64,000 nucleotides of DNA, taken from the NCBI GenBank assembly GCA_937136395.1, contig CAKZOI010000104.1, positions 1-64,000 on the forward strand. Reading direction: 5' to 3'. Under the pieces are notes generated by a model. The model ran no database searches, had not been told where the DNA came from, and saw only the letters and a list, made by a program, of their open reading frames with translations. A program made the translations under genes and the position numbers. Positions 25,825 to 34,104 of the stretch are shown here, one piece after another. Within the stretch, counting starts at the first letter, position 1, and the number at the start of each line of letters is the position of its first letter. The DNA comes from an uncultured Opitutia bacterium (GTDB lineage Bacteria; Verrucomicrobiota; Verrucomicrobiia; Opitutales; Coraliomargaritaceae).

Positions 25825-27180
25825 CTAGGCTCTGCGTAGGCTGTCGAGCACTTCAAAGAAATTCGGGAAGGTTTTTCCACAGCAGGCGGGGTCATTAATC
25901 GCGAGCCATGGTTCTCCATCTTCGAGTAAGTCAAAGCTCCCTAGGATCGCAAAGCTCATTGCGAAACGGTGGTCTTCGTAGGTGTCGATGGCGAGAATTT
26001 CACCTTGGTTGCGAGCTTTTAGGGCGCGTGCACGTAATTCATTTGGTTTGATGGCTATAGTCAGGGCATCGTCTTCTTCTTTTACGAGTAGCCCTAGCTT
26101 GGAGAGTTCGGTGGCCATGCCTGCAATACGGTCTGTTTCTTGGTGCCGTGTGTGGCCGATCCCGTAGATACGAACCGAGCCTCCGAGTAGAGGAGCGATC
26201 GCTGCGTAGGTGAGAAAGGTGTCGGAAATGGTATTGAAGTCGATTTCACGGTGCCCCCGCTGAATATCGCTCGGGTCGGCACAGGCAACTGTCCATGTGT
26301 TGTTGTCTACATCGACACGCAGGCCGTGGTGACTGAGCACATCGACAAAGTGCGCATCTCCTTGTAGTGGATTGGCGCCCACTTTGGGGATTTGTAAGTT
26401 ACCACCTTGTATGGTCGTCAGCGCCAGAAAGTAGCTGGCAGCGGAAAGATCCGGTTCGATGGCATAGGTGCCTGGGCTCTTGTATTTTGTGGCGGCAAGG
26501 GTGTAGTTGCCGTTCTCGTCTGCCTCAATGAATGGAGCGCCGAAGGCTTCGCGGAGCCTATGAGTGAGTGTGACATAAAAAGGGCGCACTCCGGGAGAGC
26601 TCAGTGTGACGGCGTCTTTTCCAGCAGGAGCCGCGAGTAAGAGGGCGGAAAGGATTTGGCTGCTGCTACTTGCATCGACATGTGCTTTACCGCCATTGTA
26701 GCCTTTGGCTTTTAAAGTGAATGGGAAATGGCGAGTTTCACCGTGAAATTCGAATTCTGCGGCATTGAGCTCTGTCAATGCGTCGAGTAGGCCAGACATC
26801 GGGCGTTCACGCATAGCGGGATCGCCGTCGAGCGTGTAGGTGCCGCCAGCATTGAGTGCGAGAAAAGCCGTAAGGAAGCGAGCTGCCGTGCCCGCATTGC
26901 CGACGTGGATTTCGGCTTCATTGGATGGAATGTGCCCGCCTTCACCAGTTACAGATATCGTTTGTGCATCTTCGTCAGCATGGCACAGGAAGCCTAGAGT
27001 CTTCAATGCGCTGAGCATTATGTGAGTGTCGCGACTGAAGAGCGCTCCTTCGAGCCGTGTCTCGCCTTCCGCGAGTGCGGCTAGGATGAGCGCGCGATTG
27101 GTGATGCTTTTCGAGCCTGGTAGCTCGACATTTGTATCGAGCGGAAGCGTGAAAGGTGAAATTGGGAGCGGATCGTTCAT
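25825..27180 (-). CDS. aroA: 3-phosphoshikimate 1-carboxyvinyltransferase (EPSP synthase)
   Basis: Sixth step of the shikimate pathway: shikimate-3-phosphate plus PEP gives EPSP. 451 aa. PEP and substrate sites are visible in LPGSKSITNRALILAAL and NAGTAARFLTAFL, with DGDPAMRERPMSGL after. The C-terminus contains TYEDHRFAMSFAI and DPACCGKTFPNF. The residue pattern NAGTAAR (Ala rather than Gly after NAGT) is worth noting for glyphosate response, but no class is assigned. It follows tyrA with an octamer repeat in the gap. Confidence 0.95.
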   Translation of the reverse strand: MNDPLPISPFTLPLDTNVELPGSKSITNRALILAALAEGETRLEGALFSRDTHIMLSALKTLGFLCHADEDAQTISVTGEGGHIPSNEAEIHVGNAGTAARFLTAFLALNAGGTYTLDGDPAMRERPMSGLLDALTELNAAEFEFHGETRHFPFTLKAKGYNGGKAHVDASSSSQILSALLLAAPAGKDAVTLSSPGVRPFYVTLTHRLREAFGAPFIEADENGNYTLAATKYKSPGTYAIEPDLSAASYFLALTTIQGGNLQIPKVGANPLQGDAHFVDVLSHHGLRVDVDNNTWTVACADPSDIQRGHREIDFNTISDTFLTYAAIAPLLGGSVRIYGIGHTRHQETDRIAGMATELSKLGLLVKEEDDALTIAIKPNELRARALKARNQGEILAIDTYEDHRFAMSFAILGSFDLLEDGEPWLAINDPACCGKTFPNFFEVLDSLRRA

Positions 27181-27187
27181 TTTTATA

Positions 27188-27227
27188 GAAAAGCTGAAAA
27201 GCTAAAAAGCTGACAGGCAGAAAGGAG
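27188..27227. repeat. Octamer tandem repeat between tyrA and aroA
   Basis: Five 8-bp units GAAAAGCT, GAAAAGCT, AAAAAGCT, GACAGGCA, GAAAGGAG run up to 7 nt before the aroA start (minus strand). It occupies the same position relative to the start codon as the heptad arrays elsewhere in the window, but with period 8. Confidence 0.65.
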
Positions 27228-27228
27228 G

Positions 27229-28074
27229 CTACGAGAGTCGGTCGCGGTAGTGTTTACCTCGCTCGAGGATCGCTGTTAGCTTGTGCGTCTCTTTATTGAG
27301 AAGGGCGGTCTTGAGCAGGTGGAGTTCATCTTCAAAGGTATCAATCGCACGTATGACTTCATCGCGATTTTGTTCGAGGATCTGTTTCCACAAGCTGGGG
27401 TCGCCTGAGGCAACTCGGGTGCAGTCCTTTAGGCCAGCACCGGAAAAATGCCCCCAGTTGGCGTCTTTTGATGCGAGCAGGCTGCATAGAGTGGATGCGA
27501 GCAAATGTGGTAAATGACTAATGTGGGCGACGATTTCGTCGTGTTGTTCTGGGGAGACTGTGGCGATCTGCATGTCGAGCGCTTCCCAGAAGGCAATTAG
27601 TTGAGCGAGTGGTTTTGTGGGGCTATCAGCGAGTGGTGTCACGAGGCAGGTCGCCTTTTGAAAGAGGGTAACACTTGCATATTCTAGCCCGTTGCGCTCA
27701 GAGCCTGCCATCGGATGAGAACCAATGAATGTCGCGCGCTCAGGCACGACAGTGACCGCCTGCCTGCAGATTAGGCTCTTGGTGCTGCCAACATCTGTGA
27801 CGAGTGCGCCTTCTTTTAAGGACTTACTGATTTGTTGGATGAGTGGAGTGATGGTTTCGACTGGGGTGCAAATGACGATTAGATCACTGCCTTGGCAGGC
27901 TTCGCTGGCGGTTTCAAAGACGGCGTCGCACCAGTCTTTATTGACGCACTTCGCACGTGTTTCTGGTCTGCGCGACCAAGAGTGCACAGTCCTTGTCAGC
28001 CCTCGCTCCTTAACGGCCATTGCGAGGGATGCACCGAGAAGTCCCGGTCCGAGGATCGTAATCTGCTCAAACAT
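27229..28074 (-). CDS. tyrA: Prephenate dehydrogenase
   Basis: Oxidative decarboxylation of prephenate to 4-hydroxyphenylpyruvate in tyrosine synthesis. 281 aa. The Rossmann motif is ILGPGLLGASLAM (residues 8-20), and the catalytic region shows GSHPMAGSERNG and HISHLPHLLAS. No chorismate mutase or ACT domain is fused, so it is the stand-alone type. First gene of the tyrA-aroA-cmk-plsC run; divergent from the FGE-like gene with a 133-bp gap. Confidence 0.93.
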   Translation of the reverse strand: MFEQITILGPGLLGASLAMAVKERGLTRTVHSWSRRPETRAKCVNKDWCDAVFETASEACQGSDLIVICTPVETITPLIQQISKSLKEGALVTDVGSTKSLICRQAVTVVPERATFIGSHPMAGSERNGLEYASVTLFQKATCLVTPLADSPTKPLAQLIAFWEALDMQIATVSPEQHDEIVAHISHLPHLLASTLCSLLASKDANWGHFSGAGLKDCTRVASGDPSLWKQILEQNRDEVIRAIDTFEDELHLLKTALLNKETHKLTAILERGKHYRDRLS

Positions 28075-28207
28075 ACAAGTTACTTGAAACTTTCTTTAGT
28101 GTTTGAAGTCGAGTGATAAAACCATGGTGTTGCCTTTTGCCTTGCCGCTTCGTCGAAGCGCACTCATTTAGGCAGATTGCATATTTAGTGCCAGTCCGAA
28201 TTACCAT

Positions 28208-29965
28208 ATGGCTAAATTAAACAAGTCCCCTGAACGTCATCTCTCCCATGAGCCTACAGCATTCAAACGCTTTATGCTGGTTTTGCTGGTCCTCTTTATT
28301 GCTGTCGCGGTATTGGTTGGCTTCTGGTTTTTAAGTAAACTGGGTCCGCAGAACGTCGATTATCGCGAGGTTCGGGCAGGCCTCGAGGTGTCGGACGATA
28401 TTCTCGCATTGAAGGCCAAAAGTATCGAACTGGAAGCTCAATTTGCAGAGGTCTTAGCTATTCGCGAAGCAGAATCCCAGGATATTGCGATATTAAAGCA
28501 AGCTCTGGACTTGCAGGAACAGTATTTAGACCAATACCCAGGCGTCGATTCGGATGCTCAGAACCGTCGCACGAATTTACGTCAACGCTATCAAGACCTC
28601 GCAGCAAGTAGCCTGCGCGAGGAGAGTCTTATTTTGGAGCAGGATGCCGAAGCGCTCGCCGCGGAGGAAGATTACGAGGCTGCCCGGGCTAAATATCAAG
28701 AAGCGTTGGTAAAGCAGAAACGTATTAATGAGGAATTCTCGATTAGTTCAGCATACAACATTGGCCGCGCGACACGTCTGGAGCGTCAGGCGCGCTATTT
28801 GACTGCTCAGCCATTGTATGAGCGTAGTCTCGATTTAGAAAAGCAGTCGGAGGAATATATCCAGGCTCAGAATTGGGAGAAAGCTGAGGAGCGCCTACAG
28901 TTGGCAATTGCTATTCAGGATCAGTTAAATCGAGAGTATCGAGGCGCCAATCAAGCCAGTGTTTCACGCTTTGAAGAGTTGCGCGTCAAGTTGGTCGGTA
29001 TTCGCTCAGGGCAAAGCTATCTTGAGGTAGAAGCCGTTTCCGACCTCGCAGATGCGAGTCGCGCAAAGGGGGATAACCTTGAGGCAGCGAGTTTGTATCT
29101 GGAAGCTGCTCGATTGCAGCGCCAATTGAATGAGCAATACGTGGATAGTCCATATGCGTCTTCAGAGCAGGTTTCTGAATTTCAGCGTAAAGCGCAGACC
29201 GCAGAGAGCTTTGAGTTGGGCCGCGATATTGAGCGTAACCACGATCGTTTGAAAGAATTGTTGGCCGAGCGTCGCACTTACGACGCAGCTGAAGTGATTG
29301 CCGAGTTGCGCCGTCATATCAAGCAGATGGAGGAATCATATCCACGCAGTTCGTTAAATGATGAAGAGCTTCAGGTGAAGGTGCGCTACCTGAACCTTGT
29401 CCAAAACGATCTCGAATTTATTCAAGACCGAGTGTATGATACGATGTTGCCAATTCCCGAGGAAGCCGACTGGTTAATGCTGCGGACAGAGGTGCCGCAG
29501 GCATTGTATTCACTGATAATGGGCACGAATCCGAGCCGCAATCAAGGCGATGTCTTGCCTGTTGACTCTGTAAGTTGGACCGAGGCGAAAAGTTTTTGTG
29601 AGCGACTTTCGTGGATCTTGGGTAAGACGGTTCGCCTGCCCACTGAAAATGAGTTTCGACAGGCTTTAGGGCGCTTACGGTATGTGGTATTAGAGGATCA
29701 TGTATGGTGTGCGGCTTCCAGTGGAGGTGTCGCCAAGGGGGTCGGTGAAAAAGCGCCCTTCGCGAGTGGATACTATGATTTGTTGGGAAATGTTAGTGAG
29801 TGGCTTGAATCGGTAGATCGCTTTGAAGATGAAGATGCCCTTCATATTGGTGGTAATGCGCAAGATCGATTGGAGACCATTTTTACGGTGCCCAGACGTG
29901 AAGCATCTCGTGGGGAGCGTAATCGTATGACGGGTTTTCGCTTCGTTGTGAACGTAGGCTTATAA
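28208..29965 (+). CDS. Membrane-anchored helical-repeat protein with C-terminal formylglycine-generating-enzyme (SUMF1) domain
   Basis: 585 aa. A short cytoplasmic N-terminus and one transmembrane helix (about residues 22-46) are followed by about 370 residues of charged helices. These contain several related units with LNxxY-type words (QDQLNREYRG, QRQLNEQYVD, QKRINEEFS, LQEQYLDQYP), probably TPR-like hairpins. The C-terminal 150 residues match the FGE-sulfatase fold: GTNPSRNQGDVLPVDSVSW, TVRLPTENEFRQAL, YYDLLGNVSEWLE and TGFRFVV. Catalytic ability is doubtful, because the paired cysteines used by true formylglycine enzymes are not evident. It could be a binding scaffold. Confidence 0.8.
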   Translation: MAKLNKSPERHLSHEPTAFKRFMLVLLVLFIAVAVLVGFWFLSKLGPQNVDYREVRAGLEVSDDILALKAKSIELEAQFAEVLAIREAESQDIAILKQALDLQEQYLDQYPGVDSDAQNRRTNLRQRYQDLAASSLREESLILEQDAEALAAEEDYEAARAKYQEALVKQKRINEEFSISSAYNIGRATRLERQARYLTAQPLYERSLDLEKQSEEYIQAQNWEKAEERLQLAIAIQDQLNREYRGANQASVSRFEELRVKLVGIRSGQSYLEVEAVSDLADASRAKGDNLEAASLYLEAARLQRQLNEQYVDSPYASSEQVSEFQRKAQTAESFELGRDIERNHDRLKELLAERRTYDAAEVIAELRRHIKQMEESYPRSSLNDEELQVKVRYLNLVQNDLEFIQDRVYDTMLPIPEEADWLMLRTEVPQALYSLIMGTNPSRNQGDVLPVDSVSWTEAKSFCERLSWILGKTVRLPTENEFRQALGRLRYVVLEDHVWCAASSGGVAKGVGEKAPFASGYYDLLGNVSEWLESVDRFEDEDALHIGGNAQDRLETIFTVPRREASRGERNRMTGFRFVVNVGL

Positions 29966-29997
29966 ATATCGACTAATTTTGATAAGTTCTATTGCCA

Positions 29998-30020
29998 GCT
30001 AAGGTGTTTTCCTTAGTTTT
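29998..30020 (+). terminator. Short stem-loop with U-tract after the FGE-like gene
   Basis: CTAAGG (29999-30004) pairs with CCTTAG (30011-30016) around TGTTTT, then TTTT. The stem is only 6 bp, so it is a weak intrinsic terminator or attenuator before the small ORF. Confidence 0.4.
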
Positions 30021-30026
30021 GAAAAT

Positions 30027-30173
30027 GTGAGTCCATCCGTTCGAGATAACAACAAGCCATCTTCTTCGAAGCAGGCAAGGCGTGTTCAGAGTATTATTTA
30101 CATCATTATGGCGGTCTTTATGTTGCTACCGTTTCTGGTCGCGTGGATGGCGGGGGCCCTTAACTTTAATTAG
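30027..30173 (+). CDS. Possible small single-pass membrane protein
   Basis: A GTG-initiated frame of 48 residues. The N-terminal 22 are polar and basic (VSPSVRDNNKPSSSKQARRV), then a hydrophobic helix follows (IIYIIMAVFMLLPFLVAW), ending AGALNFN. It ends 12 nt before the PIN/TRAM gene, whose N-terminal half is also membrane. The amphipathic order (basic then hydrophobic) looks like a real small membrane protein, but no ATG start at the N-terminus and no homologue are known to me. Confidence 0.4.
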   Translation: MSPSVRDNNKPSSSKQARRVQSIIYIIMAVFMLLPFLVAWMAGALNFN

Positions 30174-30185
30174 CCATTTATCCTG

Positions 30186-31199
30186 ATGAAAAAAACACTG
30201 CTGATATTTCGTCTATTCTTCCTAGTTGTTAGTTTCTGTGGATGCGCGTTGATGGCTTACGTCGTTGCGGACTGGAGCCTCTTTTTGGTTTTTAGTGTAG
30301 GCATGAGCATTGCGGCGCTAGTCATCCTTACCGATATGCTTTTGGAAGGGTTTTCGCTGCGCGGGCTGTCTGCCGTGACCTTTGGTTTGGCGATTGGTGC
30401 CTTAATTGCATTTCTCATTTCTAATTCTCCTTTGTTTGAACCACTAGAGGATGTGCCTGAACTTGCGCAGATGCTTTTTCTAGTTCGATTAACCTTATAT
30501 GTCGTGACGATGTATTTGGCGACAGTCATCGCTCTGCGAGGCAAGGATGAGTTTAACTTGGTGATTCCTTACGTCAGTTTTAGCCCTCAAAATGTTGAAA
30601 GTCGCCTAGCGGTTATGGATACGAGTGCGCTTATCGACGGGCGTATTGTCGAGATTTGCCAAAGTGGTTGGTTTGTTTACCAGATTGTCGTTCCGCGATT
30701 TGTTTTAGATGAACTTCAAGCTATTGCGGATTCCAGTGATGCGTCGCGTAAAGAAAAAGGTCGCAAGGGTTTGGATGTGTTGAATCGCTTGCGTAAAATT
30801 GAGAGTATTGACTTACGCATCCATGAAAGCGATGTCCCGGATCGAGATGCTGTTGATTCTAAACTGATCTACTTCTGTGATTCGATGAAGGCGAAATTGC
30901 TGACGATGGACTTTAATTTAGCGAAGTTGGCCGAATTCCACGGAGTGGGGTGGTTGAATTTGACGAGTCTGGTGAAGGCATTGAATCAAGAGATTTCCGC
31001 CGGTGCACGAGTTACGACTCAACTTGTGCGGGCGGGCAAGGACTCGGATCAAGCGATCGGCTACCTGCCCGATGGTTCGATGTTAGTGGTGAACAAGGGG
31101 CGAGACTACATTGGACAAGAGATCTGCGTAGAAGTCGACTCGGTGGTGCCGTCCGCAGGTGGCAAGATGGTTTTTGCGACTTACACTCCCGATGAATAA
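30186..31199 (+). CDS. Membrane PIN/TRAM domain protein (YacL-like)
   Basis: 337 aa. Four hydrophobic segments fill residues 1-120. A PIN nuclease domain starts at RLAVMDTSALIDGRIVEIC (catalytic Asp) with further acids in LDELQAIADSSD, DRDAVDSKLI and LTMDFNLAKLAE. The C-terminal 60 residues are a TRAM RNA-binding domain (GYLPDGSMLVVNKGRDYIGQ). The order TM-PIN-TRAM is that of Bacillus YacL. Likely a membrane-bound RNA nuclease or RNA-binding protein; the target is unknown. Confidence 0.88.
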   Translation: MKKTLLIFRLFFLVVSFCGCALMAYVVADWSLFLVFSVGMSIAALVILTDMLLEGFSLRGLSAVTFGLAIGALIAFLISNSPLFEPLEDVPELAQMLFLVRLTLYVVTMYLATVIALRGKDEFNLVIPYVSFSPQNVESRLAVMDTSALIDGRIVEICQSGWFVYQIVVPRFVLDELQAIADSSDASRKEKGRKGLDVLNRLRKIESIDLRIHESDVPDRDAVDSKLIYFCDSMKAKLLTMDFNLAKLAEFHGVGWLNLTSLVKALNQEISAGARVTTQLVRAGKDSDQAIGYLPDGSMLVVNKGRDYIGQEICVEVDSVVPSAGGKMVFATYTPDE

Positions 31200-31339
31200 A
31201 TGGAGTAATTGTATGTTCACCATTTAGGTCTCTCAAAAAAAAGAATCTTGGATTTTCTGTAATAGATGCTAACAGGACTGCTGGGTTATTGGGTTTCAGC
31301 CTGATACCTTCATATATCATACATAATAATATCTCAGTC

Positions 31340-31699
31340 ATGAGTATCCATAAGCAACAAGGTTTCACACTTGTTGAAATCATGATCGTAGTCGTCATTA
31401 TTGGGCTACTCGCTGCGATGGCGGTTCCCGCCTTCCAGAAAATTCGCGGTGTGTCGCAAGGCAAAGCCGTCGTTAATAACCTCCGTCAACTCGCTACCGG
31501 AGGGGATCAATACTTCCTTGAAAATGGTCAATCGACGATTTCTTCAAGTATATTGGTTGGCTCTGGGTCTACTTTTTATGTTAAAAAGTTTACATCCGTT
31601 GCAGACGAGACTTACCCCGCAACTATCACCACTACAAAGAACTCTCTAGCGATTACTGCTAAGGGAGGTCTGCGTAAAACCCTCTCGATACAGTTTTAA
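31340..31699 (+). CDS. Type IV pilin / type II pseudopilin-like protein, copy 1
   Basis: 119 aa from the ATG at 31340. Prepilin peptidase site KQQG|FTLVEIM with Glu at +5 of the mature protein, then the usual hydrophobic N-helix (IVVVIIGLLAAMAVPAFQ). The globular part is short (about 75 residues), without Cys, and ends KTLSIQF. It is a close paralogue of the next gene, also 119 aa. An upstream ATG at 31289 would add 17 residues before the leader and is unlikely. It is the first of a tandem pair after the PIN/TRAM gene. Confidence 0.87.
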   Translation: MSIHKQQGFTLVEIMIVVVIIGLLAAMAVPAFQKIRGVSQGKAVVNNLRQLATGGDQYFLENGQSTISSSILVGSGSTFYVKKFTSVADETYPATITTTKNSLAITAKGGLRKTLSIQF

Positions 31700-31704
31700 C
31701 TGTG

Positions 31705-31733
31705 CGCCGAGGAAGTATGGAAACATACAGGCG
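31705..31733 (+). other. Stem-loop between the two pilin genes
   Basis: GTATG-GAAA-CATAC (31715-31728) is capped by a GNRA-type tetraloop and extended by CGCC (31705-31708) with GGCG (31730-31733) around an internal bulge. There is no U-tract, so mRNA stabilisation or partial termination between pilin copies is more likely than full termination. Confidence 0.45.
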
Positions 31734-31864
31734 AAGAAGTTAAAAATTGTTAAAATCAGAAAACTGAAGAGAATTAACTTGGATATTTGTCAAAATTCAA
31801 CAGATTCATCTACGAATATCGGAGAGATCTCTTCGAAAATAACACTATAAAAAGGAATGTCATT

Positions 31865-32224
31865 ATGCAAAAAAAATCAAAAAAAGGCTTCACCCTAGTT
31901 GAAATCATGATCGTTGTTGTTATCATCGGTCTACTCGCTGCAATGGCGATCCCAGCGTTCCAAAAGGTTCGTGTTACATCTCAGAACAAGACTGTGATCA
32001 ACAACTTGCGCCAATTGGCATCTGCTGCTGACCAATACTTCCTCGAAGAAGGTGCGTCTACAGTTGACTCTGTGCTTCTGGTGGGTTCTGGTTCAACCTT
32101 CTATGTTAAGAAGTTCAAGTCTGTCGCTAGCGAATCTTACCCTAGAGAAATCACAAACTCACAGACATCTATCGCTCTTGCTACTAAGGGTAGCTTGCCC
32201 AAGACATTGTCCATCCAGTTCTAA
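31865..32224 (+). CDS. Type IV pilin / type II pseudopilin-like protein, copy 2 (probable major copy)
   Basis: 119 aa from the ATG at 31865, with an AGGA Shine-Dalgarno-like sequence about 8 nt upstream. Leader MQKKSKKG|FTLVEIM fits a prepilin peptidase substrate. The body parallels copy 1 (NNLRQLASAADQYFLEEGAS, LLVGSGSTFYVKKF, KTLSIQF). The 165-bp leader contains a 10-bp palindrome AGAGATCTCT at 31823-31832. It has its own strong terminator. No pilus assembly genes are in the window, so it could serve a type IV pilus or a type II secretion pseudopilus. Confidence 0.88.
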   Translation: MQKKSKKGFTLVEIMIVVVIIGLLAAMAIPAFQKVRVTSQNKTVINNLRQLASAADQYFLEEGASTVDSVLLVGSGSTFYVKKFKSVASESYPREITNSQTSIALATKGSLPKTLSIQF

Positions 32225-32248
32225 GTCGTTTGCGCTTCTAATTTTTCG

Positions 32249-32280
32249 AAAGCTGCCTACTGATGTAGGCAGCTTTTTTT
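32249..32280 (+). terminator. Rho-independent terminator after pilin copy 2
   Basis: AGCTGCCTAC (32251-32260) pairs perfectly with GTAGGCAGCT (32264-32273 region) around TGA(T), followed by seven T. A strong intrinsic terminator. The next ORF's first ATG is at 32281, directly after the U-tract, so its expression would need read-through or a start further in. Confidence 0.88.
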
Positions 32281-34104
32281 ATGTCTACACGTCACCTCAT
32301 GTTTTTGTTGTTATGCTTAGCATCTGTATGCTCGGTGTGGCTGGCCTTCTTCGCCTTTGAGAGTCCACAGGCAATCTATCTAGTCAAAAAGTTCGGTTAT
32401 TGGCTGATGTTGGCCAACGCGAGTGCGGTTGTCCTTCTTGCTTTTCGGTGTTACTTCAGGGGCCTTTTCACTGCCGTCGGAGCGTTGAGGCGACGTCGGT
32501 TCCCAGTGCTGTTTGTGCTTGTCTGTGCGGGCATTTTACAAGTGTTACAGCCGCATGGCTTTAAGATTGTAATGGATGAGCCGGTGCTCGCTTCCACGGC
32601 CTTGCGAATGCACGAGTATAAAGAGGTGATGGTCACCGTTCGTGCACACGAGATCAATGGTGTCTTTCGGCAATTGGATGGTTATGTCGATAAGCGCCCT
32701 TTCTTTTATCCTTTCCTAGTCAGTTTAGTTCACGACGTGGTCGGGTTTCATGCGGATAACCCCATTTTCCTGAACGGCTTACTGTCGCTTCTCTTTTTAG
32801 CCCTGCTATTCTATACTGGAGAGCAGTGCTGCCCGAAGTATGGAGGGTATTTGTCGGTAGCACTTGTCATGACGATGCCATTACTGGCAATGAGTGCAAC
32901 TGGTGGGGGCTTCGGCATCTTAAATTTGCTGATGATTCTTTTGCTTGCTCAGTTGGCAATGAACTACCTGAGAGTGGGTAGTATCGATTCGATGAATTTG
33001 CTTATTTTTACGGGCTTACTGCTCGCCCAAACTCGCTACGAGTCAGCTGTATTTGTGCTGCCGATTGCCTGTGTCGTATTGTATGGCTGGATTCGATCGA
33101 AGCAAATACAGCTTTCTAAGCTGACCTTATGTGCCCCATTCTTGATGATTCCATACGGTCTTCAGCGTGTGATATTTGACGGTAGTTCATTGGCATATGA
33201 GTTGAGGGAGGGGGCCACTCAGGCTTTTTCGCTTTCATACATTCCGGAGAATTTAATACACGCTGCTGAGTTCTTTTTTAATTGGAAGACTGTAGAGTAT
33301 TCAAACAGTGCATTGCTTAGTGGAGGCTTTATCGTCGCGAGCATACTTCTTTTGTTTTGTGTTCTTCGCAAGCAGGTCGAAATTGATATTAAGCAACCAG
33401 AGAGCTTTGTATTGTTTGGTTTTTCCGCCGTAATCATTTTTAATTTCTTTTTGTTGATGGCCTATCACTGGGGGCAATTGAATGATATCATGGCGACTCG
33501 AATTGCGCTGCCGTTCATGCTGCTTCAGACCTTGGTCTGTGCCCTTGCTGTGCGTGCGCTGGCGTTACGGAGCGCTGTGAAAAATGTGATTTTGGGCATC
33601 GTAGCGGTTTTCTTTGTTGGTTTTACCCTCCCCTCAGTTGCGAAGAACGATTATCTTCAGTGGGTGCCTGGTAGCCACGAAGCTGCTTGGGTGCAAAAAA
33701 AATCCCAAGCGTATAAGGATAAGAATGTGTTATTTATCTCCTACACACATCTCATGTCGATTGCCGAGCGCGTGCCGACAATTGCTCAATTTTGGGCGAA
33801 GCGAAATAAGGCGAAGCTTAAATTTCATCTAGATTTACACACATACGAAGCGATTTACATCATACACATAATGGTTGCAGATCCTAATAGTGATACGGCC
33901 ATGATTCCGGCAACTCCTGTTTATCGAGATTATGAACTAGAGTTAATTGATGAAAGTAAACTAGGTGAAAAACGCTATATTCGGATGAGCCGAATTATAG
34001 ATGTGCGACTTTCAAAGGAAGAGCTTGAAACCTTAGAATCTTTCAGAAATGTGCCCGAGACGGATCTGGAACGCTTAGCATTTATCGCGAAGACACTGCC
34101 ATGA
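32281..34104 (+). CDS. GT-C-type membrane glycosyltransferase-like protein, paralogue 1
   Basis: 607 aa with about 11-12 transmembrane segments and an extracytoplasmic C-terminal domain. The first large loop holds KIVMDEPVLASTALRMHEY, with the Asp-Glu pair expected of GT-C enzymes (PMT/ArnT fold), and GYVDKRPFFYPFLVSLVHD. Such enzymes move sugars from polyprenyl-phosphate donors to a protein or glycan. Acceptor unknown. It has two paralogues in the window (34101-35897 and 41936-43801). It follows two pilin genes after a terminator and overlaps the next gene by 4 bp. ATG 32299 is an alternative start. Confidence 0.78.
   Translation: MSTRHLMFLLLCLASVCSVWLAFFAFESPQAIYLVKKFGYWLMLANASAVVLLAFRCYFRGLFTAVGALRRRRFPVLFVLVCAGILQVLQPHGFKIVMDEPVLASTALRMHEYKEVMVTVRAHEINGVFRQLDGYVDKRPFFYPFLVSLVHDVVGFHADNPIFLNGLLSLLFLALLFYTGEQCCPKYGGYLSVALVMTMPLLAMSATGGGFGILNLLMILLLAQLAMNYLRVGSIDSMNLLIFTGLLLAQTRYESAVFVLPIACVVLYGWIRSKQIQLSKLTLCAPFLMIPYGLQRVIFDGSSLAYELREGATQAFSLSYIPENLIHAAEFFFNWKTVEYSNSALLSGGFIVASILLLFCVLRKQVEIDIKQPESFVLFGFSAVIIFNFFLLMAYHWGQLNDIMATRIALPFMLLQTLVCALAVRALALRSAVKNVILGIVAVFFVGFTLPSVAKNDYLQWVPGSHEAAWVQKKSQAYKDKNVLFISYTHLMSIAERVPTIAQFWAKRNKAKLKFHLDLHTYEAIYIIHIMVADPNSDTAMIPATPVYRDYELELIDESKLGEKRYIRMSRIIDVRLSKEELETLESFRNVPETDLERLAFIAKTLP

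Noticed and set aside
32221-32300. Sigma54-type promoter before the pilins
   Set aside because: No GG-N10-GC pattern of the TGGCAC-N5-TTGC type was found in the upstream gaps (31200-31339, 31700-31864).
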